From JBKHBQ01 sp046542305 (lineage in GTDB: Bacteria; Bacteroidota; Bacteroidia; Bacteroidales; 4484-276), in assembly GCA_046542305.1 (NCBI GenBank), contig JBKHBQ010000214.1, positions 1-6,773 on the forward strand: DNA of 6,773 bases, written 5' to 3'. The notes beneath the pieces are model-generated. The model did no database searches. It saw only the letters and a program-made list of their open reading frames with translations, and was not told where the DNA came from. This document shows, one piece after another, positions 1 through 6,679 of this stretch (the first letter of the stretch is position 1; each line of letters opens with the position of its first letter). Both the position numbers and the translations under genes were made by a program.

Positions 1-269
1 CTTTCGATCACTTCGGGTGCGTAGGCCTCGAATTGCTCGATGGCGCTGCCGGTGATCGAAAAGCTTACCTTAAAATCCTTGCCATGCTTTTTGATCAGTT
101 TTAGCAACAGTTCATTCATCGGGAGATAGCTCTTCTGGGCTATCCTGCTCATGATGTGGCTGTTTTCGAACTCATTGTAGTAATGGTGGTCGTGACCCAT
201 GTCAAAAAAGCGGTATGTCCTGAGCCTGAATGGTTGATGAACCTGGAAATAGAAGCAAATTGATCTCAT
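1..269 (-). CDS. GH57-family glycosidase (alpha-amylase / 4-alpha-glucanotransferase type), N-terminal fragment
   Basis: The gene runs off the left edge, so only the first 89 codons are present. The protein begins MRSICFYFQVHQPFR. The HQP at residues 11-13, directly after a hydrophobic beta-strand, is the first conserved region of glycoside hydrolase family 57, and a strand and turn FSITGSAIEQF (70-80) matches the next block of the (beta/alpha)7 barrel. There is no signal peptide, so it should be cytoplasmic. GH57 enzymes hydrolyse or transfer alpha-1,4-glucan chains by a retaining mechanism; the catalytic Glu and Asp lie beyond the window, so amylase and 4-alpha-glucanotransferase cannot be separated here. 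The ATG at 269 is chosen because the protein then starts exactly at the family's first strand, and the same frame has a stop seven codons before the first possible upstream alternative start region. It follows the glycosyltransferase by 33 nt on the same strand, consistent with an operon. Its leader is A-rich with no Shine-Dalgarno. Confidence 0.88.
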   Translation of the reverse strand, partial: MRSICFYFQVHQPFRLRTYRFFDMGHDHHYYNEFENSHIMSRIAQKSYLPMNELLLKLIKKHGKDFKVSFSITGSAIEQFEAYAPEVIE

Positions 270-302
270 ATCTTTTGTCAAAATTGTTGTTCGTTAAAGG
301 TT

Positions 303-1583
303 TTATTTAAAAACGGATTCGTACACCTGGGCGACGTTGTAGGCAGCATTTTCCCATTTCAGGTTATCCACTTCCGTCCGGCCGTATTTCTTAAATGTTT
401 CGGTAAGCGAACGGTAATGAAGCAATCCGTAGATTGAATCCGCCAGCCCGTTGATGTCCCAGAAATCAACTTTTAGTGCATGTTTAAGGATCTCCGACAC
501 ACCCGATTGCTTCGAGATCACCACCGGCACATTGGATCGCATGGCTTCCAGGGGCACAATCCCGAAAGGTTCGGATACTGAGGGCATCACAAAAACATCG
601 CTTAGCAGGAACATCTTGTCCACATCGGCACCTTTTAAAAATCCGGTAAAATGGAATTTAGTGCCGATTTTTAGCTGGGCGACCCGGCGAATCATTTTAT
701 TCATCAGGTCGCCCGATCCTGCCATTACAAAGCGCACATTGTTGTCGCGCTGCAGAATGATATTGGCGGCTTCGATAAAATATTCGGGCCCCTTCTGCAG
801 GGTAAGGCGACCGAGAAAGGTTACCACCTTCTCCTTTACATGGCGTTTTACTTCCTCCACCTCCTTTTCGGTAGGTTCCACGGCATTATGCACTGTAAAC
901 ACTTTGTCAGGGTTGATGCCGTATTTTTCGATGACGATGGCGCGGGTAAAGTTGCTCACCGTAATCACGCGATCAGCCTCTTCCATTCCCTTGCGTTCGA
1001 TATCGTAAACATTCTGGTTGATGTTCTGTCCCGAACGGTCGAACTCTGTGGCGTGCATATGCACTACCAGGGGCTTGCCGGTTACCTTTTTGGCAGCAAC
1101 GCCGGCGGGGTAGGTCAGCCAGTCGTGGGCATGGATCAGGTCGAAATCGGCCTTGCGGGCAATCCCCGCAGCAATCAGCGCATAGCGTGATACTTCGGCC
1201 ATCAGATCCTTTCCGTACTTACCCGAAAAATTAAATTTGGTTTTAAACACTTTTTGTTCAAGGGAGCTCCCCTCGAGTTGATTTTCTTCTGCCAGGCGTT
1301 TGAACTCCTCCGGACCCACATAGGGGATCAGGTTGGAGCCAATCTCCATATAGGTGATTTTTTTCCAGAATTCTTTGTAGTCTTCGTCAGAAGTATCCAC
1401 AATCATATCGCTGGCATTGACAAGCCTGACGGCAGATTGGTCTTCATCCCCATATGCCTTCGGAACCACGAAGATCACGTCGGTGTTTTGCTTTGCCAGT
1501 CCTTTGGTGAGGCCGTAGCAAGCTGTTCCAAGTCCGCCGGTTATATGTGGAGGGAACTCCCAACCAAACATCAATACTTTCAT
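303..1583 (-). CDS. GT-B glycosyltransferase, glycogen synthase-like (GT4/GT5 type)
   Basis: This 426-residue cytoplasmic enzyme probably transfers glucose from a nucleotide sugar to an alpha-glucan. The N-terminal Rossmann domain (about 1-235) starts MKVLMFGWEFPPHITGGLG; the Gly-rich loop (G16-G19) sits where glycogen synthases bind the sugar nucleotide, and HAHDW (151-155) and HMHATE (175-180) are typical of starch/glycogen synthase-like proteins. The C-terminal domain (about 250-420) carries GRLTLQKG with R259 and K264, the usual phosphate-binding pair, and an E-x7-E motif, SEPFGIVPLEAM, with E338 and E346. It is somewhat shorter than bacterial GlgA (about 475 residues) and lacks the Lys of the GlgA KTGG motif (Ile here). 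The start is supported by an AGGAG seven bases upstream. It is the middle gene of the minus-strand operon, 15 nt after the debranching enzyme. The family and fold are firm; the alpha-glucan substrate is inferred from neighbours, and another hexose transfer remains possible. Confidence 0.9.
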   Translation of the reverse strand: MKVLMFGWEFPPHITGGLGTACYGLTKGLAKQNTDVIFVVPKAYGDEDQSAVRLVNASDMIVDTSDEDYKEFWKKITYMEIGSNLIPYVGPEEFKRLAEENQLEGSSLEQKVFKTKFNFSGKYGKDLMAEVSRYALIAAGIARKADFDLIHAHDWLTYPAGVAAKKVTGKPLVVHMHATEFDRSGQNINQNVYDIERKGMEEADRVITVSNFTRAIVIEKYGINPDKVFTVHNAVEPTEKEVEEVKRHVKEKVVTFLGRLTLQKGPEYFIEAANIILQRDNNVRFVMAGSGDLMNKMIRRVAQLKIGTKFHFTGFLKGADVDKMFLLSDVFVMPSVSEPFGIVPLEAMRSNVPVVISKQSGVSEILKHALKVDFWDINGLADSIYGLLHYRSLTETFKKYGRTEVDNLKWENAAYNVAQVYESVFK

Positions 1584-1590
1584 TAATACG

Positions 1591-1596
1591 CTCCTG
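1591..1596 (-). promoter_or_regulatory. Shine-Dalgarno of the glycosyltransferase gene
   Basis: The minus strand reads CAGGAG here, with seven bases between AGGAG and the ATG at 1583. It lies entirely in the 15-nt gap after the debranching-enzyme stop codon and fixes the start of the downstream gene. It is the only strong Shine-Dalgarno seen before any start in this window; the other three starts have A-rich leaders, as is usual in Bacteroidota. Confidence 0.7.
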
Positions 1597-1598
1597 TT

Positions 1599-3557
1599 TT
1601 ATTTCGTTTTACTATTTTCTAAATTTTCGATCATTTGATTAATCCTGAGCAACTCTGCCACAGCGGCGGCCATCGATGTGGCGCCTGCGGGATGATGCGG
1701 CGGATCGCCGTCGAACAACTCGGAGATGGTGGCCACGCCATATTCCTGCAATTCGGGTTCGAAACCGTTGTAGAGTTTTTTGATCACCGAAATACCGGCC
1801 TTCCCGTAAAGTTTCAGATATGCTTCGGCAAAATGGCCAATGAGCGAAGGCACCACCGATCCCTGGTGATAAGCTTCATCGCGCTGCTGGATGTTGCCCC
1901 TGTACACGCCTTTGTACTTCACATTTTTGGGCGACAGGGTTCTCAATCCGCGGGGGGTAAGCAGTTCTTTTTCCACCACATCGAGCACTTTCTTTTGCTG
2001 CATCCGGCTCAGGGGGGAATTGGGCAGCGAAACCGCCAGCATCTGATTGGGTCGCACCGACCAGTCCTTAAAACTTCCGTTGGTGTAATCGGCCAGATAA
2101 CCCTTACTTTCGTCCCAGAAATTTTCCACGAAAGACATCCCGATCTTTTGTCCGATCTCCTTCCAGTTTCTCAAAAATGCAAGGTCCTTTGCCTGCCGTG
2201 CCAGATCGAGGCTGAACATTACGGCATTGTGCCACAACGCATTTACCTCCACCGGCATACCGATTCGTGGCGTAACAGGTTTACCGTCGTAGGTGGCGTT
2301 CATCCATGTAAGCGCCTGTCCCGATTCGCCGGCAAACAACAGGCAGTTGTCCTGCATTTTAATGTTGTACCAGGTTCCTTCGCGGTAAGCTTCGAGAATG
2401 AGTTTGATCACTTTTTTGTAATCCTTCCATATTCTGCCGGGATCGCCGGTATGTTCGGCGAGCTTTTGCAGTGCCCAGAAAAACCATAGCTGGGTATCCA
2501 CCGAATTGTATTCCGTGCGATCGTTGAGCACCACATTGTAGAAGAAGGGTCCTTTCATGGTGGAAATCATCGAATCGATCACCGAGCGGAAGGTTTTCTC
2601 ATCACCGCGTGTCAGCATCAGCCCGGGCAGCGACATAAAGGTATCGCGGCCAATCGGGCCGAACCACGGATATCCGGCAATGACATCGGTGCGATTTTCC
2701 TGGTTTACGATAAATTGTTCCGCTGCGTTGGTCAGGCAATTTTCGAAATTATTCCGCGGGATACGCTTTTTGAGTTCCGCGTTGAATTTCTGCTTCAGTC
2801 CGCCGGGCAGCACCTCATTTGTGGAGGCGGCTACCAGAATTGATTCTCCCGGTTTGATCGGCAGTTCGAAAAATCCGGGAACGTACAAATCCTCCAGATA
2901 ATCATACCCGCGCAGCTTTTCGTGGGTATATTCGATGTTATAATACCAGTCGGGCACGTGGGTATACTCAACCTTCTTCGAAAATTGAATGTGCAGGGGC
3001 GAATATCCGTCGTACATTGTGACTTTTATGCCATTCTTAATCGTTTCATATTTCTTACTGGCATCGATATTTGCCTTTGAAAGCGCATGGATATTCCTGA
3101 ATGCCAGGAAAGGCCTAAACCGCAGTTTTGTAGGCGAATGAGCCTCCACCAGTGTATACTTAAACATCACCATGTTTTCGCGCGACGAAAAAAGCTTTTC
3201 CTTTTCAAGCACGACACCACCCACTCGGTAGGTGATTTTTGGCGTGGGTTCCAGTTGGAAGTTCCTGATGTATTTGTGCCCTTTCGGCGAATATATATTA
3301 TTCTGGTATTTATGGATACCAAGGTTGAAATCCGCTTCGCGCTGAATGATGGTTTCATCAAGACCGGACAGCAAAACATGCGGTGTGTTTCCGAACTGTG
3401 GCTGTGGAACAATCAGCAGTCCGTGATATTTTCGGGTATTGCAGCTAATGATCGTGGTATTGGAAAAAGCCCCTGCCCTGTTGGAACGCAGCAGTTCGCG
3501 GCGAAGTGAATATTCCAGGTTAATGAGCTGATTTTTGTCGAATTTAATATATCCCAT
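1599..3557 (-). CDS. Amylo-alpha-1,6-glucosidase / glycogen debranching enzyme (GH133 type)
   Basis: This 652-residue protein has no signal peptide and should hydrolyse alpha-1,6 branch glucose in cytoplasmic glycogen or limit dextrin. The N-terminal beta-sandwich (GDE_N-like, about 15-250) includes SNTTIISCNTRKYHGLLI (32-49), a hallmark of archaeal/bacterial debranching enzymes. The C-terminal (alpha/alpha)6 domain (about 265-640) shows AGYPWFGPIGRDTFMSLPG (294-312), NSVDTQLWFFWAL (351-363), PVEVNALWHNA (435-445), YHQGSVVPSLIG (563-574) and ISELFDGDPP (611-620). By analogy with characterised debranching enzymes, D354 is the likely general acid and E613 the likely general base; this assignment is inferred. 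Length is normal for the prokaryotic one-domain type, which lacks the 4-alpha-glucanotransferase domain of eukaryotic enzymes. The usual Trp residues of the G-T-V-W-P-W segment are replaced by Val and Ser. It is the first gene of the minus-strand operon, and the ATG at 3557 gives the family's usual N-terminus. Confidence 0.93.
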   Translation of the reverse strand: MGYIKFDKNQLINLEYSLRRELLRSNRAGAFSNTTIISCNTRKYHGLLIVPQPQFGNTPHVLLSGLDETIIQREADFNLGIHKYQNNIYSPKGHKYIRNFQLEPTPKITYRVGGVVLEKEKLFSSRENMVMFKYTLVEAHSPTKLRFRPFLAFRNIHALSKANIDASKKYETIKNGIKVTMYDGYSPLHIQFSKKVEYTHVPDWYYNIEYTHEKLRGYDYLEDLYVPGFFELPIKPGESILVAASTNEVLPGGLKQKFNAELKKRIPRNNFENCLTNAAEQFIVNQENRTDVIAGYPWFGPIGRDTFMSLPGLMLTRGDEKTFRSVIDSMISTMKGPFFYNVVLNDRTEYNSVDTQLWFFWALQKLAEHTGDPGRIWKDYKKVIKLILEAYREGTWYNIKMQDNCLLFAGESGQALTWMNATYDGKPVTPRIGMPVEVNALWHNAVMFSLDLARQAKDLAFLRNWKEIGQKIGMSFVENFWDESKGYLADYTNGSFKDWSVRPNQMLAVSLPNSPLSRMQQKKVLDVVEKELLTPRGLRTLSPKNVKYKGVYRGNIQQRDEAYHQGSVVPSLIGHFAEAYLKLYGKAGISVIKKLYNGFEPELQEYGVATISELFDGDPPHHPAGATSMAAAVAELLRINQMIENLENSKTK

Positions 3558-3620
3558 CTTGATTTTAGATACCTTAAAATTAATCGTTTACAATTAATAT
3601 TTTTCTGTTAAAACAGCTTG

Positions 3621-3628
3621 CAAAATTA
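3621..3628 (-). promoter_or_regulatory. Candidate -7 box for the alpha-glucan operon
   Basis: Read on the minus strand this is TAATTTTG, an exact match to the Bacteroidota -7 consensus TAnnTTTG. An ATTG (minus strand, 3648-3645) lies 16 bases upstream, close to but slightly nearer than the expected -33 TTTG. Transcription would start near 3614, giving a leader of roughly 55-60 bases before the ATG at 3557. A second exact TAATTTTG on the same strand at 3695-3702 is an alternative with a longer leader and poorer -33 spacing. Such boxes occur by chance in AT-rich DNA, so this is tentative. Confidence 0.35.
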
Positions 3629-3651
3629 ACAATAATAGGCGGTTCAATGCG

Positions 3652-3667
3652 TAATTAATATTAATTA
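3652..3667. repeat. 16-bp perfect palindrome, possible operator
   Basis: TAATTAATATTAATTA equals its own reverse complement over all 16 bases and lies near the middle of the divergent promoter region. It is immediately upstream of the candidate -33 element of the minus-strand operon (about 3645-3648). The left part, AATTAATATT, recurs at 3592-3601. The position would suit a dimeric regulator, but there is no G or C in it and no known operator is recognised. Confidence 0.4.
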
Positions 3668-3769
3668 ACATAAATTTAATCCAAATAGGAATTTCAAAAT
3701 TAAAGGCTCAATTTCAGGGGTTAATCAAATGATAGCCAATACCTCATGCACGAAAAGAAAGGAAATTGG

Positions 3770-3777
3770 TATATTTG
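3770..3777 (+). promoter_or_regulatory. Candidate -7 box for the S9 peptidase
   Basis: TATATTTG matches the Bacteroidota TAnnTTTG -7 consensus. Transcription would start near 3784, about 23 bases before the ATG at 3807. No good TTTG is found at the matching -33 position, so the element is only half supported. If real, it excludes the longer in-frame start at 3729. Confidence 0.4.
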
Positions 3778-3806
3778 GCGCTTTTATCACAAAACCTTTA
3801 AGAAAA

Positions 3807-6596
3807 ATGAAAAGATTATCTGCTACACTAATTCTACTTACGCTGATCACAAGCCTCTTAGCCCAAAAGAAACCACTTGACCATTCGGTGTACGACGAAT
3901 GGAAAATCCTCTCGGATACCCGCATTTCTGATGATGGACGATGGGTAACCTGGGAAGTAAACCCGCAAAAGGGCGACGGCTGGCTTTACATATTCGATAC
4001 AGAAACCGGAAAGACGGATTCGGTGAGCCGCGGCTACAATGCACGGTTTTCAGGCGACAGCCAATTGCTTGCTTTTAAAATCAAGCCGGGCGAAGACACC
4101 CTCAGGGCTGCGAAAAAAGCCAAAATGAAAGACGATGAAATGCCAAAAGATTCGCTTGGCATCTGGGTATTGGAAAAAAACGACCTGAGGAAGGTTGCAA
4201 GGGTGAAATCATTCTTATTGCCTGAAGAAGGTTCCGGATGGCTGGCCTACCACCTTGAAAAACCGCTGCCGGTAAAAGACACCGCCGATAAAGTCGACAG
4301 CACTGCCAAACCCAAAAAGAAAAAGAAAAAAGGCGACGGCACCGAACTGGTGATTCGCAAAGTGATAGAAGGAACGGAATTCAGTTTTGAAGATGTCACC
4401 GAATACACGGCATCAAAAAACGGGAATTTGTTTGGATTTATCACCCAACGGAAAGATTCCATCGATTCCACGGCCGTATTCCGTTTCGATCCGAAGAAAG
4501 AAATGGTAATGAGTATTTTCGAACGCGACGGCATAGCAAAGCAGATCAATGCTGACGAGCAGGGCGCTCAACTGGCATTTGTATTTTCATCCGATACATC
4601 GAAAGTAAAAAATTATAACCTCGGCTATTGGCAGAAAAAACAATCGGAAGCACGGATCGTGATCCACAGCCGGTCGGGCGGACTTCCGGAAAACTGGCGC
4701 GTAAGCGAGCACAGGAAGCCGGATTTTTCAGAAAACGGCGAGAAACTGTTTTTCGGAACAGCACCTCAGAAAGAACCGCTCCCTGAAGACACACTGCTGG
4801 CAGAAGAAAAAGTTCATGTAGACGTGTGGCACTGGCGTGATCCTCTGATCCAGCCCCAGCAAAAAAAGCAACTCAAACATGAGGAAAAACGAAACTATCT
4901 GGCAGTGTTCTATCCTGATCAGGAGAAAATGGTCCAGCTTGGCACAGAGGAAATCCCGGATGTGCGCACCTTCGATAAAGGAAATGCAAATATGGCGCTC
5001 GGCTACACCTACCTGCCTTACAGCCTGCTTATAACCTGGGACGACACCTACCGGGATTATTATGCCATCGATATGGAAACCGGCGAAAAAACAAAACTGC
5101 TCGACAAACAGCAATCCTACGTCAGTCTTTCACCCGGAGGTAATTACATCCTCTGGTACCAAACCAACGACTCAACATGGTACGTTAAAAAATTGTTAAG
5201 CGGCCAAAAGACCTCCCTTACCGCAAACCTGCCTTTTAATTTTTACTACGAACTGAATGACATCCCGCAGCTTCCAGGATCGTACGGACTTGCCGGCTGG
5301 ACGGAAGATGACGAATATGTGCTGATCTACGACAAGTATGACATCTGGCGTTTCGATCCTGAAGGAAAAAAAACTCCTGAAAGAATTACCGGCGGCTACG
5401 GGCGCGGGCAAAAAATTATTTTCCGTTACGAAAAGCTCAACCGGGAGGCGGAATATGTGGAAAAGGAAATGATGCTTTCGGCTTTTGATGAGGTGAGCAA
5501 GGCAAGCGGATTTTACACTGCTGATCCATATGATGAAAAAGCCCCTGAAAAAATCATTATGAAGGATTACAGGTACTATGGTGTGCAAAAAGCTGAAGAT
5601 GCCAAAAAACTGATCTGGCAAAAAAGCGCTTTCGATCTTTACCCCGATCTGTACTGGAGTAATCCGGATTTTGAAGCTGCCACACGGATCACGCATCTTG
5701 ATGCACAGCGCGAGCCATATCTTTGGGGCGATGTGCGCCAGGTTTCGTGGACCTCAGCCGATGGCGAAAAGCTCGACGGACTGCTGTACACCCCCGAAAA
5801 CCTGGACGAATCGAAAAAATACCCGCTGCTCGTTTATTTTTACGAGCGCGACTCGGACAACCTGCACCAGTTTTACAATATTTCCCCGAGCCGTTCCATC
5901 ATCAATCCGGCTTACTGCGTGAGCAACGGTTACGTGGTATTTGTACCTGATATTCCTTACCTGGTGGGCTATCCAGGTGAAAGCGCCTACCGCTCGATCG
6001 TCAGCGGCACCCTGGCCATGGCAGATCAGTTTCCGTTTATCGACCGCGAAAACATGGGCATTCAGGGTCAGAGCTGGGGCGGCTATCAGGTGGCTTACCT
6101 TGTAACGCAGACCAATCTGTACAAGGCGGCCATGGCGGGTGCACCGGTGAGCAATATGACCTCGGCCTACGGAGGCGTGCGCTGGGGAAGCGGCATGAGC
6201 CGGATGTTTCAGTACGAAAAAACACAAAGCCGGCTTGGAGGCACGCTGTGGGACAGGCCCATGCTCTATATCGAAAACTCGCCGCTGTTTTATGCCAGCA
6301 AGATCGAAACCCCGCTGCTGATCATGCACAACGACGGCGACGGAGCGGTTCCATGGTACCAGGGTATTGAAATGTTTATGGCCATGCGCCGTCTCGATAA
6401 GCCCGCATGGATGCTCACCTATAACGACGAACGGCATAACCTGACCAAATGGCCCAACCGGGTTGACCTCAGCACCCGTATGTATCAGTTTTTCGATCAT
6501 TACCTCAAGGGAGCGCCCGAACCCAAATGGATGAAACTGGGCGTACCGGCCATCGAAAAAGGAAAAAAATTAGGTTATGAATTGGAAGAAAAATAG
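3807..6596 (+). CDS. Secreted S9-family serine peptidase (prolyl oligopeptidase-like)
   Basis: This 929-residue precursor is predicted to be exported and to cleave peptides in the periplasm or at the envelope. It opens with a signal peptide, MKRLSATLILLTLITSLLA, probably cut before Q20; there is no lipobox Cys. Residues of about 30-640 form repeated strand-rich segments (for example DTRISDDGRWVTWEV, YVSLSPGGNYILWY and EDDEYVLIYDKYDIWRFD), as expected of the S9 beta-propeller. The alpha/beta-hydrolase domain (about 645-905) has the nucleophile S756 in GQSWGGY, D845 in HNDGDGAVPW and H877 in DERHN, a complete triad in S9 order. A Lys-rich insert with six consecutive Lys (170-175) interrupts the propeller. 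The start at 3807 is preferred over the in-frame ATG at 3729 because it places the signal peptide at the N-terminus and lies just after a candidate -7 box. At 929 residues it is larger than classical DPP-IV or POP (about 700-760). Substrate and exo/endo mode cannot be read from sequence. Confidence 0.92.
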   Translation: MKRLSATLILLTLITSLLAQKKPLDHSVYDEWKILSDTRISDDGRWVTWEVNPQKGDGWLYIFDTETGKTDSVSRGYNARFSGDSQLLAFKIKPGEDTLRAAKKAKMKDDEMPKDSLGIWVLEKNDLRKVARVKSFLLPEEGSGWLAYHLEKPLPVKDTADKVDSTAKPKKKKKKGDGTELVIRKVIEGTEFSFEDVTEYTASKNGNLFGFITQRKDSIDSTAVFRFDPKKEMVMSIFERDGIAKQINADEQGAQLAFVFSSDTSKVKNYNLGYWQKKQSEARIVIHSRSGGLPENWRVSEHRKPDFSENGEKLFFGTAPQKEPLPEDTLLAEEKVHVDVWHWRDPLIQPQQKKQLKHEEKRNYLAVFYPDQEKMVQLGTEEIPDVRTFDKGNANMALGYTYLPYSLLITWDDTYRDYYAIDMETGEKTKLLDKQQSYVSLSPGGNYILWYQTNDSTWYVKKLLSGQKTSLTANLPFNFYYELNDIPQLPGSYGLAGWTEDDEYVLIYDKYDIWRFDPEGKKTPERITGGYGRGQKIIFRYEKLNREAEYVEKEMMLSAFDEVSKASGFYTADPYDEKAPEKIIMKDYRYYGVQKAEDAKKLIWQKSAFDLYPDLYWSNPDFEAATRITHLDAQREPYLWGDVRQVSWTSADGEKLDGLLYTPENLDESKKYPLLVYFYERDSDNLHQFYNISPSRSIINPAYCVSNGYVVFVPDIPYLVGYPGESAYRSIVSGTLAMADQFPFIDRENMGIQGQSWGGYQVAYLVTQTNLYKAAMAGAPVSNMTSAYGGVRWGSGMSRMFQYEKTQSRLGGTLWDRPMLYIENSPLFYASKIETPLLIMHNDGDGAVPWYQGIEMFMAMRRLDKPAWMLTYNDERHNLTKWPNRVDLSTRMYQFFDHYLKGAPEPKWMKLGVPAIEKGKKLGYELEEK

Positions 6597-6616
6597 ACGT
6601 TGAAGGCAGGACGATA

Positions 6617-6652
6617 AAAACCCTGACGGTAAGGATATGCCGTCAGGGTTTT
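6617..6652. terminator. Bidirectional intrinsic terminator
   Basis: A perfect inverted repeat has 13-bp arms, AAAACCCTGACGG (6617-6629) and CCGTCAGGGTTTT (6640-6652), around a 10-nt loop. The plus strand continues into a T-rich run (TTTTGTATTT), and the minus strand reads five T residues (complement of 6616-6620) after the stem. It lies 20 bases past the S9 peptidase stop and 27 bases past the stop of the converging right-edge gene, so it can end both transcripts. Confidence 0.9.
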
Positions 6653-6679
6653 GTATTTAACTGATTTGATCTTTATACC

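Larger units (their letters stand above)
3558..3806. other. Divergent AT-rich intergenic region
   Basis: These 249 bases lie between the start codons of the debranching-enzyme operon (leftward) and the S9 peptidase (rightward), so they must hold both promoters. The part from about 3558 to 3710 is strongly AT-rich compared with the coding sequence. It contains two minus-strand TAATTTTG boxes, a 16-bp perfect palindrome and a repeated 10-mer AATTAATATT (3592-3601 and 3653-3662). The last 80 bases could be read as a 26-codon in-frame extension of the peptidase, but they carry a plus-strand -7 box and are better taken as leader. No small gene or RNA gene was recognised. Confidence 0.75.

Noticed and set aside
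451..1190. Plus-strand frames antisense to the glycosyltransferase
   Set aside because: The glycosyltransferase motifs explain the region fully, and the antisense products show no domain, start signal or promoter.
1635..2489. A 284-codon plus-strand open frame antisense to the debranching enzyme
   Set aside because: It lies wholly inside the well-supported GH133 gene. Its translation is rich in His, Gln and Arg with no recognisable domain, as expected for a shadow of biased codon use.
3558..3806. A small RNA, riboswitch or short gene in the divergent region
   Set aside because: The region is AT-rich without conserved stems of useful length, and no short frame with a plausible start signal stands out.
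4311..4334. Possible programmed frameshift site in the A-rich Lys codons of the peptidase
   Set aside because: The zero frame continues with intact S9 motifs to the end. The run does not give a canonical X-XXY-YYZ slippery heptamer in frame, and no stimulatory hairpin is obvious after it.
5754..6500. A 248-codon minus-strand open frame opposite the catalytic domain of the S9 peptidase
   Set aside because: The opposite strand encodes the complete Ser-Asp-His triad region. The antisense translation has no motif and is a by-product of G/C-ending codons.
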